DNA from: Atopsyche davidsoni
Lineage: Eukaryota; Arthropoda; Insecta; Trichoptera; Hydrobiosidae
Length of the DNA stretch: 64,000 nt
Assembly: GCA_022113835.1 (NCBI GenBank)
Contig: JAILWY010000014.1
Coordinates: forward strand, 7,317,501-7,381,500
Direction of reading: 5' to 3'
Both the position numbers and the translations under genes were made by a program. The stretch's first letter is position 1; every line of letters starts with the position of its first letter. The notes beneath the pieces were generated by a model, which saw nothing but the letters and a program-made list of their open reading frames with translations, ran no database searches and was not told the origin of the DNA. Positions 24,331 through 36,309 of the stretch are shown piece after piece.

Positions 24331-24528
24331 CTGGACCAGAGGCCTTCAACTGACAAGAAAAGCGTCGGCCGTGCTTCTGCTAAATTAGCTGAAGATATAA
24401 GGAAAGCAACAGGAAGCAGTTTGACGAAGCAAGCCGGAGCGAGAAGCAGTAACATCTTCGATAAATTACTCTTGGAAGACTACGTCGTTCAGTGGCTCTT
24501 CGCCTCTGGATCAATGTATTTATATTAA
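24331..24528 (+). mobile_element. Decayed LINE: C-terminal tail of an endonuclease/reverse-transcriptase ORF
   Basis: The frame reads LDQRPSTDKKSVGRASAKLA, EDIRKATGSSLTKQAGARSS, then FDKLLLEDYVVQWLF before a TAA. This follows the C-terminal pattern of many lepidopteran endonuclease/reverse-transcriptase ORFs: a K/R-x-VGRP block, then W-x-DDI-x-x-xAG-x-x-W, then A-x-DR-x-x-W and a final EAYVQQW. Several diagnostic residues are lost (P to A after GR, both Trp), as expected of a relic. A few preceding codons fit better in another frame (RVEIYWTRG), indicating a frameshift. The catalytic reverse-transcriptase domain is absent, so it is a dead 5'-truncated copy. The family match is from memory of the pattern, not from a search. 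Confidence 0.7.
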
Positions 24529-26200
24529 ATTACTTAAACTCACTAACAGACATTTATGAATTTTACTCTTCATTGCTGAAGATCGTAAATATTTTAATTT
24601 TTAGTTGTTCTTGTTTGACCTGGTCGTTTCACCTCACAGCGCTTAATTGTATTCCGACCCACCGGTCAGCATTAAATTATTTTATTAAATTTCATTGGCC
24701 CGGTGACTACACCACAAAGTCCTTATCAAATATTAAAAAACTGACTGTTTCATCTAACTAACCTTTCTTTAAATCCTTAAAATTCTTGGACTTATCCTTG
24801 AGGTTTCTATTTTTTTTTAAAGAGCAACTCAAATATTTAAAACTTAAAAAATAAGTTAGATTCACTGTGAACACTCGCTAATGTATATCATACATCATAT
24901 ATATAAATTTGGTTAGCGTATCACTATTTACTTTTATTTTACTTTAGACACGAAAATCCCTAAAAATAGAAAAAAAAAAAAAAATACAGAATATTACTCT
25001 GTAACACGAAACAACATGTTTGTTGGAGTTACTTACTTCGAGTTTACTGGAAGAACAACTCAAACTCGATTTGCAAGCGCAATACAATTTTTGCATATAT
25101 TTCTATATCTGTGGTAAACCCTGGTCAGATTGACCGACATCGTGTTAAGAGTCTAAAAATAAATCGTTACATAATAGCAATTTTGTATTCAATAAAAATA
25201 ATAGGTTTCTAAAAGCTTTAGACTATATCGGACGTTCCAGCTCGATCCCTCGTCCTGAATTAAAATATTTCTAGGAAGTAAACTAAATGCATTTTAACTG
25301 TTACGATTGACACGATAATGTAGCGGCAAAGCGTTAAAATGCCCCACAAGCATAAAGTTCTCAGAATTTTGTCTAGGCCAACATTTCCTGAAGGCCATAA
25401 TTAAAATATTTTCAGACCATAAACCTAGTTCCACTGGACGAAATCGAAATACTTTAAAAACTCTGGAGGCACATGAACGTTAACTAAACATATGCAAGAG
25501 TAAAAAATCAAAGCGAAGTATTTTTTTCTAATTACAATTATTGTTTTTAAATAATTATCTGTTATGCAAACGCAACATAAAAAAGTCTTACAAAAAAGAA
25601 AAAATCTATCTTTAGCTGACACCTATGCACTTTAAAATAATTTACAAGGCGTCTGATGTCCATCATATAGATATTTCGTATTTTGCCAGGTATTTAAAAT
25701 GATTAGAGATAATGTTTTCTATGTCTATTGTAATTTAACCTATAAATAGGAATTGAATTATAAAAAGATATATCATCAGTTTAAAATTGCTGTACTCTTA
25801 TACTAAACTATAGATGGTTAGAATTAGTTTTTTTTTTATCTAATTTATAATTGTATAAGTTTGCTTTAATTTAACATGCTTGCCTTGTTGCCAAATCCAC
25901 GGCACGTCACTGCGTTAATATATTTAATTTGCCCAATCTTCAACAGGAAATTATAGTTTTTTTTTTATTTAAAAATTGTAATGAGATTTTAAAAACCTTC
26001 GTCTGTCATACCAGCTTAGGATATGCAATATTACTGTGGCAGTATGCTGTAGGGACATAAATAGAAAATCCAATTAAATTTATCTAATTCTTTAATTTAT
26101 CATGATACGCCTTTCAAAACAAATCGTTTTACTATTTATGAATGAAAAATAATTTATTTAAAAAAAAAAAGTTCTCAAGGCGGCTTTTGGCTTTAGATCA
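24529..26200. other. AT-rich stretch, no gene seen
   Basis: Contains a poly-A run at about 24968-24984, possibly unrelated to the LINE relic. No other feature recognised. Confidence 0.55.
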
Positions 26201-26204
26201 CTGG

Positions 26205-26305
26205 AGATAGCTCGCGACTAACCGAGCGGGCGGCGCGCGGAAAGTGTCAGTAACAAAAAAGTGATGTCTGACACTAACCTTTCTAATGTAAACAAACTGC
26301 CGATT
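26205..26305 (+). promoter_or_regulatory. CpG-rich promoter-like block
   Basis: GCGGGCGGCGCGCGGAAAGTG (about 26226-26246) leads into TCAGT, an arthropod initiator match, at about 26248. There is no TATA box. It lies directly upstream of a short ORF with a good start context, so a plus-strand start site here is plausible. Confidence 0.3.
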
Positions 26306-26309
26306 TAAA

Positions 26310-26429
26310 ATGGAACAAAGGTCATCCGATGCGGACATTAGGAGATGTCAGGGGTCAAGGCCGGGGATATTCATTATTGCATGGACAAAAATTCAGGCCA
26401 ACTTTGTAGGCGAGCAGTTGCCGTTGTGA
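26310..26429 (+). CDS. Candidate 39-residue small ORF
   Basis: ATG in the context TTAAAATGGAA opens 39 codons reading MEQRSSDADIRRCQGSRPGI, then FIIAWTKIQANFVGEQLPL, and a TGA. The interval is GC-richer than its surroundings and follows a CpG block with an initiator-like TCAGT, so it could be a small peptide gene or an upstream ORF in a non-coding first exon. There is no signal peptide and no recognised domain. An ORF this short can arise by chance. Conservation of the frame in relatives would settle it. Confidence 0.2.
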   Translation: MEQRSSDADIRRCQGSRPGIFIIAWTKIQANFVGEQLPL

Positions 26430-29400
26430 CCCAAATAGTGCAGACGTCCGTTCATTCATTACATACGAAAATTGAGTGATTTTTTGACTGTGACGGTGAG
26501 CTACAGTAACCCACATGTAGTCGCTTTGCGACTCGTGGTATTGTTGTATTAAAGCACCGTTGACTTATATTAAGGAATCAATCTCGCGGTAGGTAAGCAA
26601 ACAATTTAGCTGTATATCATTCAACTTTATCATATTGTTGGAGAGCCGTGGTCGAGAATATTCGATTTTTTGCAAAATCTTTTTATGCGTCTTTAAGCTT
26701 TTTTCTGAAGCCACAGCAAATGAATGGAATCAATATTAACAACTAGACTGTGCAGCTCTAATATCGATAGTGCTAGAACAGTTGACCGAAATTAATTATA
26801 TATATATATTCTGATAAAAAAGTATTATAGACACCTGTTTAGATACTCATCACTTTCGGTAAACTTATTCTAAATATTAATAAAATATGACCCCGTGTGG
26901 GTTTTTGAAGCGAATGGTAGAATTTAAAATTAAATTTAATTCCCACTATTTTTTTAATGTGACATAAATTTTATTTTATTCATTTCAAACTATATTTTTT
27001 TATAGATATAATAACTATAGTCATCAATATAAAGTAAAATTTACTAAAGGTATTTATCGATTTATGTATATGTTGAGGGAATCGGCTACTATATTTAAAT
27101 ATATTCATTTAATTATTTTTTTATTTCGAGGTTCTAATTGCCAGGTTTAATATTATAAAAGTTTAATCGAAGTAGTTAATATTATTAATAACTCGTCATG
27201 TTTTTTCGCCGGCAAATAAAACTGGTATCTAAAATTATTTTGCTAATGTAATATGTTGCCTAATATTTTATATACAAAAAACAGTAATTGCAATACATGA
27301 TGTCCATGAAATATTGAAATCAAGCAAATAAATCTTCAGTTCTACAGTATTATATAACATACGATTTAATAACGATTAAGTCCTAGACCTAATTATTTTA
27401 TTTACTAATAACACGCGTTAACGTATTCCAATAACCTCAGAGGCTTTCTCCATTCTTAACACCAATTAACGAAGTCGATCGTAAAGATTTAGCAAAAAAG
27501 TAAATTATTATCAATGTCAGTAGTTCTAACATATTTTTTAAGCAGTGACAAACAACATACAATTATGCAAATCAAGCTTGATACGTGTACAGCCGAGAGC
27601 GATTTGAGATTGCGGCTTTTTTCAGAAGTGAAAATTAAGTAATATTTAGTTTCAGGTATGTGTAAATTTACATGTGAGTTTTGAGTTATTACTAATAACT
27701 CAACCCATTGACCTGCACGGTCTGCATGAATGATGCTACAAATTAAAAAAACAAGCATGGTTTATTTATTTTAAAAAATCTACATTAGGATGTATTATAC
27801 TAAAATATTATCAAAAAATGGTGTCATATGTGTGTATGTAAATCCGTAAATAATAAATTCCAATTTTTGAAAATGTAATAAATTAATAATTTTCAGAGGT
27901 TAAATACCCCGTGACATATTATAAATACTCAAAAAAAGACATTAAAAGTATACATTATACAGCATACAAAAAAATTATATAGATATACAAGTATGAGTCT
28001 TCCCAACAATTATCATAATAATATTACGTGCTTTGTTTTACATTTTGCAGAGTTAACTTTAAATTTATAATATATTTTAGGTCGTATTAAATATATGTAC
28101 TCTCCGAAAACACAAACAAATTCGTCTAATTTTTCACGAATTAATCTTTCAATTAAAACTCACGTTATAAAATTGAATGTCACCCTGTCGCTAAGTAACG
28201 AAAAATCCTCATTAAATATTCACGCACTGTTTATATTAACGAGTATACAAATATATATGATAATTTAACAGGCTCGGTCAAGGTGTACTATCAAAGGCTA
28301 ACTTTATTGCTTCTTTACCTTCCCTTCCTTCTTCTTCCTTCTTACACATTACCCTCTCGAGCGAAAATTGCTTATGTTTGGCGAGCTAGAACCAATGACA
28401 CTCAAATGGTCTAAGTAAGAGCTTCTCCGCAGACGTCACTATTTGCCATCGTCTCGAATACTCCAAGAAACCACTACACTGAGCATATTGAATCAAGCAG
28501 CGAAGTCGTTCAATTTTAGGTCATTCAACGTTCAGTTAGGTAACATTATTTATATGAAATCAGACCTTAGTTTTTAATACAACCGAAAGAAATACGCTCA
28601 CTGCAGACCTTCAATAAATCATAGCACCTTTTAATACTAGTATCGACAGTGGCGCGCAGGTAAAAACAAGTTAAATTTTCAACGATGTGATAACACAGCG
28701 TGATTTTTTTTATTATATTTCCTTGACGTTGGAAGATAAGTGATAAAATCGAGACAATAAATAAAGTCACTTAAATAAATTCTTACACAATGTTACATAA
28801 TATTGAAATAATGAAATACAGTATTAAAACACTCCGCGCTACTGGTTATTACACTGACCATCATTCTTGGCTCTTACTATGCTAGATAGACTCGCAGGCT
28901 CTCTATCATTATATATTATTATGACATATATCTTTTCACGTTGAGCTGCTAGAGTTATTTATTGCTTGTGGAATATTTAAAAGTATTCGATTATTCTCAA
29001 TCAACAGATTGACATATCAATCAAACGCTAGATGCGTAAATATGGCAATCAATTTAACAGTGTCAATTTCATATAATCGGAACAGACTGTTCATTTAGAA
29101 AAAAATACGAATAGAATACACCGAGAAACAGCCACGTAGCTTATAGTCACAGCGCCTTTACAAGTTATAGCCATAGTACAAATAGTACAAAGCCAATCGT
29201 TTTCCGATTCGTTACATGTACAGACACAAAAAAATTACTAAATATTCTTCAGATCCAAAAAAATAATCAATATAACATTGATAAACATGAATGGTCATGG
29301 TTATGATCAACATAAGGTTCAAGCTATCGTGAAGTTTTTTGAATTGGCATGGATTAATATAATAATAATAAAAACCTCCTGTGACTAAAGACAAGAACCA

Positions 29401-32400
29401 TTAGTATATGCATTTATCTTGTTTAACCTTACGCATAAAATTTCTGCGTTTTTATAATATTATAAAATGACCCAGAAACATATAACACAGCAATGAGATA
29501 TATTAATAAGTTATAAAGTGAATTACAGATGCAAGCTGCGCCTACTCGAAGAAATATATATTTTTTAATCTTGGGTTCAGATACGAGGTAACATCACCAA
29601 TCCACAAAGTTAAAGCAGGTGAAAATATTCCAATGATGGATATCAGATAAGCATAAGAGATAAAGCAGTAGTATTCACAACAGAAACCTGGTTTCATTGA
29701 ATTTACGTCTGACGAAATGTTATAAGATGTCGTAACGTTAAGTGGATCACAAAAAGTGGAAATGTCCAAAAACGCTTTTCGTCTTGAATTTGATCGAACA
29801 AATGGTTGGACGTGGTGATTAAAATTGTTTTTGATAATGTTTAAAAGTATGAAAAATCTTAGATTGAACAGATTCATGTATGAAGCATTCGTATTTAAAA
29901 TAAATAAGTATAAATATAGTAGATTAATTATTTGCTTTCATTTAAACATGGTAGTATTACCAATTTATAATTAAATTAAAATACTAGATTCGCAACTAGA
30001 CACAGGTACTGGCAAGCAAGTAATATGAACGTTAGGAGTCTGCGAATGGCGTGTATTGTATTATTAATGCTTTCAACACAAATGATTATAATTACGATTC
30101 TTAGACGCAGTGTAATTCAAATGTAGGGCATATAATCAAGACCATCCGTTTAATCGGAACATATTATTCCCAGCTGAAAGATTAAATCGTGAATGTAAAT
30201 CGTACTGGACTTGTGTAAACTACAGAGCGGGAAGGCACAACTTTATCAGACATCATAAACATTTTAATGTAATTAATAACCCCAGTTGGGTTACTGTACC
30301 CACAGGGCGGTATATCAAACGCAGGTAGGGAAGCCCATTACTTATATCCTATCCATGCAGAGATAATTCCATTAGTTAACGCCGGTATCAATTCAACGAA
30401 TATTATTATGAGTAGATTTAAACAAATAATATGAATACACAAATCGCTAGGAGATTACGGTAAAAAATATAAATTATCAATATTTTTATTTGATTAGATA
30501 AGATGGATTTCAAAATATATTGGGTTCAAAAGTAAAATTAAGCTTTTAAAAAATTTAAGTTAACATTGAGAAATTAATTTTTATATATTTTAAGCTATTC
30601 AATATTAACATATTGTGTAGCAGTCCGATATCATTGAATTCATACATTTTTTGTTTATGTGTATTTTTATAAGTTCATAATTGTTGGTATCTTGTATATT
30701 TACGAACTTTAACAGACCGATATTACTAACTTTTATAATTCAAAATACATTTTCCCTTTAAAAATCCAAATCGAGCAATTAAATTATCATTTTTTAAACT
30801 TACAATTCCCTTATTTTTTAACTTAAAATTAACTTAATTATGTTTTATAAAGTTTAGTGTACTTTGTAACACGTACATTTATTCATTTTTTTTTCATATG
30901 AATTGGGACTCGCAAATTTGAGAATATCAAAAGCTATTTATGTGTTACGAAATCATACTAACATATTGTATCTTTCTTAGAAGATTACGTTAGTCGTAGT
31001 TAAATGTCCCAAAATAAATGTTTAACACTTAATAGAACTTATAAATAGAGCCCAAGAAAAAACATTTACAAATGTTTGCTACAAATACCTGTGATAATTC
31101 AGTGAAATTTTCAATATTAATAAATTTGCTCAGTAACAAGAGGCTGACTTCTAGTCTGCAGGTTCTTCAAGTTGTTCCGGCTTTACCCGGTGTGTTTGCA
31201 TTTAATTTATGAGTCAATTTGGATGTCTTTCCTATTAATTAATTGTGATATACAACATACTTATTGCAATGTAGTAATAAAGGTATATTAATATTTATTA
31301 TCATAACTAGTGATAGGTGTCATTATTAATAATAAAATTATTGCATGCTTCTGTACATAAATAAAGGAATGACACGATTTGGTTATGTTAAAAATTATTT
31401 TTATGTGGTCTAAAAGAATAGTATCATTTATGAATGAACTTTCCTCAAGTAACTATAATCGTTTGTAATATTGTGTTTATATAAAAAATCACGCAAAATG
31501 AGATCATGATATTAATTACACAGAGAAAACAGGAAGAAAATTAACAGATCAGTCATACTTACAAAACTAGTGATTATTATTAAATACACATATACAGTCC
31601 ACATGGGGTTATTTTGCTTAAAGAAATTAATAAATGCATTAAAACCACATGAAAAAACACCCCCACATCTCGAAAACGATTTAGTTTGTATACAGTTCGT
31701 AATTCTCCGAAGAGTTTTATAATCAATAAATTTTATTCGACAACTGTTTATTCATATAACCAAACCTACAACCTATCCCCATAACAGATTTTTCATATAA
31801 CTCTTATTATAACCACAAAAATACTATATTAAAAACTATAGATATAGAAACATATATTATTTCAGATGATATTTTTATATTGCTTGTGTAGATTATATCT
31901 ACTCGCATGAAAATGTGTCTACGGTTCTTGCATGAACACCTTGTAAGATTGAATACTACATTAAAAAAGGTATCTGATAGACTTGTTATCTGAGTGTTAT
32001 GTTTGGTTTAGTTTTTAATAACATTTATATATCAAAAGAAATTAGAGAAGTGCGCCGAAATAAATAAATTAACAACGGTCGCTAAAGCCTACCGACTTAT
32101 CAGGTAGCTATAAGTTCTAATTTTCACTACATGATGTTTAAAGCAGTCATTGTACTGACAAAATATTTATTGATAGATTCACAGCACGTTGCGAATTGAG
32201 GACAATATAATTTATTGACTTGCAATCAATTTTTTCAATTGGTCCAATTTCCTGGAAGTGATAAAGTGAAAAGTGATCAGCAATACGTCATTCCCCGATA
32301 CCACTGAGAGATTTTTTAAATTTGTATGGTGTAAGTAGCATAAATACGTACAAACAACATAGATAAAAATTTACATTGATTTTGACCACAGATTTATCAA

Positions 32401-32880
32401 ACAGCTAATATGAAATGCATTGCTCACACAAAGCAACATTAATTAATAATAATTCATGATTTTTCAGATCTGAGATTTATAAAATCGACCCAGTTACAAA
32501 ACATTATATACAACAACAAGTACCTATACCCACCCGACTTAACACAGTTTATGTTATAAAATGGGATATCTTTAGCTGCTAATAAACTTTTTATTAGTGG
32601 TTTAAAAAAACTCATTTTTACCAGGTGGTTTTGTTAGTTAAACATAGTACTTATAAAAATCGCTACCCAATGTAACAAAAAACATATTTTTTTTACATTC
32701 CTGAAAAACTATACTGGAGATACGATTAATTACATTATATATGTTTTGTCAATTTGTTTATTGCAATTTTAGTTTAATATTTTCAGTTTAGATAAGTTTT
32801 AGACGCTATTTACAAATAAAGCCAATATAACCCAAAAAACTGTAATAATTGGCTATTTTGATAATAAGTTTCCTATGCTA
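26430..32880. other. Long AT-rich stretch, no gene seen
   Basis: About 6.4 kb without a convincing exon. It holds a pyrimidine-rich tract near 28316-28345 and an ATG-started minus-strand frame of 111 codons at 29542-29877, which I attribute to chance. Confidence 0.5.
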
Positions 32881-32884
32881 ATTT

Positions 32885-33125
32885 TTCAGACACCGCTCTC
32901 GGGTCTAGCACACTGTATTACAATGCAAATTAAACTGTACAAAAAATGGCGATACACATCCCAGTTGGCATTCTGCCATGACGTCAGAATAGTCTGTGAG
33001 CCGTGGAGCATGCAGACCGAGGCAGGACACTTCCTCTGCGAGAGCATCCAAACAACTCGCCGGCCGCGCCGAGCTTGCGCCGGAAATGCGCCTAACGCAG
33101 GCATTTGAACGCGTAACGTTTATTT
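32885..33125. promoter_or_regulatory. GC-rich island with TGACGTCA site
   Basis: This block contains a perfect cAMP-response element (32979-32986) and a CpG-rich core (CCGGCCGCGCCGAGCTTGCG, about 33060-33079). Four or more frames are open across it, reflecting low TA content and giving no strand preference. On the plus strand TTTTTCAG at 32889 is a fair acceptor and GTGAGC at 32996 a fair donor, so an exon is possible. I favour a regulatory island. Confidence 0.4.
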
Positions 33126-33733
33126 CAGACTCAAAACTCAAACACTGTCCACTTGTTTTAATTCTAAACTGGCTGCGAAATAAAAGAGCAAATTAAAAAA
33201 TATATATATTCCACTTATTATTAAAAAAAAATTGTAAATATACTCGCATCTCTGATGCCCGTCTCACAAAAACGAATTATTTTGTAAGAAAAAAAATTAT
33301 TATTTTGTCTTATTAAAATAACATGATATTGAATATGTATTAGTATTATCTATTTTTATTTCAAATTCAAACGTATTTTTGGCTTCAAATTACTCCTTTT
33401 CTCATGATCACTTAACACATACGATGATGGTAGAGCGGTGCCTATCAAACCTACCAAAAGCGATCAAAAGTTTTCCATCCCTGATTTATATGATACATAT
33501 TTTACGCTTACGTTATTATTTTCTTTGTGTTTTTTTTTAATCTATCACTAAACGCTACAGGAAAATTGGTAAGATGTTTACTTTATACATATCGACGAAT
33601 CAAGTTGATTAATTTCCTTGTGACGAATGTATATATTTATGAAAAGGAAATGTTAATTTAATTACTTATATCGTTTTAGAATAAACATATGTAGATTAAT
33701 TAAAATACCTCGAGACTCGTCTTGTGTGCGTGC

Positions 33734-33763
33734 CATTTGCAGAATTCAAGTCTCCTGCAAATG
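33734..33763. promoter_or_regulatory. Inverted pair of octamer-like half-sites
   Basis: CATTTGCAG (33734-33742) and its exact reverse complement CTGCAAATG (33755-33763) are separated by 12 bases. ATTTGCA is the core of the POU-domain octamer. The arms could also form a short hairpin in RNA. Confidence 0.3.
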
Positions 33764-35826
33764 TCCACGGCTACTGAGTACTTAAACAATCCTGGTAATT
33801 CTCAATTACGTACGTTCTAAGAGATTTATTTTAAACGCTCTCTGGAAGAACATACCTGCTAATTAAACACATGTTTACACGTAGCACTGATATACTAAAC
33901 CTCGCTGATGTTGGGAATAATGTTTGTGTATGTATGATCATTGTGTTTTAACTTGAATTGTATATATTTTACTGTCAACACATACCGAGATTGGTATAAA
34001 ATATTACTTGATACATTGAACAGACTACTCTTATTTAAGGTATTTTTAAACTAACGAAAAATTTAATATAAAAATAAAAATATTCGTTGCTTTTACGTTT
34101 AAAGTTTGATCGCAAACCTATCAAAGCGTTTAAAGTATAATAAAATGCTCCAAAAAAATCTTATGCTCATTTGTCCGTTAGCAAAGCTCATATTTTTCAT
34201 AATACAGCCTTGTAATAACCGTGAAATTATCTTTTAATATTGGGGGAGATGAAGTCTTCAAGATTTTCCTTTGAATTATACCACAAAGACCGAGTCTCAT
34301 ACAATGGCCTCTAATGAAACCAAAGGAATCAAAAGACCTCTCTTATGGTTATTAAAATAATAATAAAAAAAAGCCCCTCCACTTGTGATTGGCCGTGGAG
34401 TGCTGATGCGGCGAGGAGTTCTCTGGCCCCAGAGAGCTTGTATATTTGGATGCGCTCCGATATCGCTCAGCCTTGCTTTAGCAATAAATCAATCTTCTAA
34501 AAATATTCAATTGCGCTAATCACATGGAACCGTACACGCAAGTGATTTCAGGCATATTTCGAGCGATGTTGATTTATTAATTAATGAATCTATACGAGAC
34601 GATGAATATTAATAGATTATTTATCAAAAAATACCGGGCTATCAAATGCCTGTTTAAGTGTAATGATGTATTTTTGCATCAATGTCAAAATATAAGCGTA
34701 AATGCATATTTATGTTAACATCAAAATATCAACTTATCTTTTATACAAGATATTATGATATATGGTATGGTATGATAATGGTGATTATTCATATCTATGT
34801 AGATAAATTATATTTATACACATCGTTATTATAAATCGAAATCTTGAAAACGTCAGTACACCCACCCAATGCCTAATTATTTCAGGAAGGACTTTCAGAG
34901 TGGTCAAATACACCCGATAAGACTGAAGAGGTGATAAGGTCGCGCAGACCAGGTGACCATATAGTAAAAACCCTACTCGAAATTCCGACCACCGAAAGAG
35001 TCAAGGGACCACCACAGGTGAAATGGTATTATAGAAATATCGAAATGTAATTGAGTAAAACGAAAATTGATCTGGCTAATACTTGAGCATGATTCAGGCT
35101 TAAGTTTATTTGAAAAATCCAAAGCAGACAAAAAAAAATTAATAAAATATTTTGACAAATCACATTATTTCAATAAATATACGCACAGCACAGCAAAAAT
35201 TATCTTAGAAATGACGCGCGTAATAGAGGTAAGTGAATTTTTTTAACCACAGGACGTCATTGAGAATGGAAGTACCTGAATCGAGGACCTCCTATAGTGT
35301 AATAATTTTCGGTTATTTGCGTGTTTTTCCTATTGTATATTACTTATCCTTTATGCTGAATACTTTGATATACCAAATATTAATATACCCATACACATCT
35401 TGATTTTAAGTCTTTTTTGATCGGCCACAGTGAGCCGCTAGGATAACCAAAATTTCGTAGTAAAATACTTATATATAAAATGCAAACTAATATTAAAATT
35501 CAATGTGCTAATTTAAAATTATATTTTTATATTTCAAAAACGATTATTGTTACATTTGAAACAAAAACTCAAAAACAATGTTATATGTTCCATGAACGGT
35601 ATGATAGCTAAAACATAATGGTTTTCCATCAAACTTTTTAATTAAGGGATTTTGCCGGTATGAACCCAGGCCTTAATAATCTAAATAAAATCCGATTGCT
35701 TAAACTACAATGTGTAATGAAGTTTGCATTATATCATTACATTAAATCTTGTCGGCATGCTATTGAACGAAAAGTATCTCTATAATACTGACCATAATGA
35801 TAAGATGCGGTCAAAGACTTCACGAA

Positions 35827-35838
35827 AGGTCAAGTTCA
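35827..35838 (+). promoter_or_regulatory. Nuclear-receptor-like direct repeat (AGGTCA-AGTTCA)
   Basis: Two hexamers close to the AGGTCA half-site are arranged head to tail without a spacer, in a GC-richer patch. This geometry is one used by some nuclear receptors. Support is motif match only. Confidence 0.25.
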
Positions 35839-36274
35839 CAGTTACGTCCTGGTTAAGGAAGCACAAAGGACGGCATTGTATTAGATTCACTTTCTACACA
35901 GCAATAGCATTTGAGGCAACAGCCTGTTCAGATATTCATTGAGAAACCAAACTTCTCTCTTTGTGTTGGCCATTCGAGGCGTCTCCCGCGTGTGTGACCA
36001 CCCGAGAAATGTTTTTAAGTAATATTACACAATATTAATAATAAAATATAATAAATTGGTTTATATTCAATTTGCATTTCAAAAAAATCTTTAAGGAAAA
36101 CTAAATAACTGTTTGTTTACTATTTTTTTCTGTACAATAAATAGCTATTCTGATAGTCATATCTGCATGAATTTATTTGATACTAATTTTAAATAAATTA
36201 ATCCGCTAGTGTTGCTAAAGTTATTCTATACAGTATAAAACATGTATAGTTAAACGTTTTAAATACAAAGGATG

Positions 36275-36309
36275 AAGTACTATTAAAATATATTATTTTA
36301 ATAGTACTT
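36275..36309. repeat. Perfect 16 bp inverted repeat, 3-base loop
   Basis: AAGTACTATTAAAATA (36275-36290), a TAT loop, then its exact reverse complement (36294-36309). Such perfect short-loop palindromes can be extruded as cruciforms or fold as RNA hairpins. No element boundary is visible around it. Confidence 0.9.

Larger units (their letters stand above)
33126..36270. other. AT-rich stretch with scattered binding-site-like motifs
   Basis: No gene. It includes an inverted pair of CATTTGCAG/CTGCAAATG at 33734-33763, a GC-richer patch with GATTGGCC near 34390, and AGGTCAAGTTCA at 35827-35838. Confidence 0.45.

Noticed and set aside
29542..29877. ATG-started 111-codon minus-strand frame with a hydrophobic stretch, briefly considered as a chemoreceptor fragment
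   Set aside because: One or two frames of this length are expected by chance in 64 kb at this AT content. It has no receptor signature motif and no splice support.
30519..30545. TATATTGGGTTCAAAAGTAA, resembling a mariner terminal repeat
   Set aside because: No matching inverted end, TA duplication or transposase remnant was found nearby.
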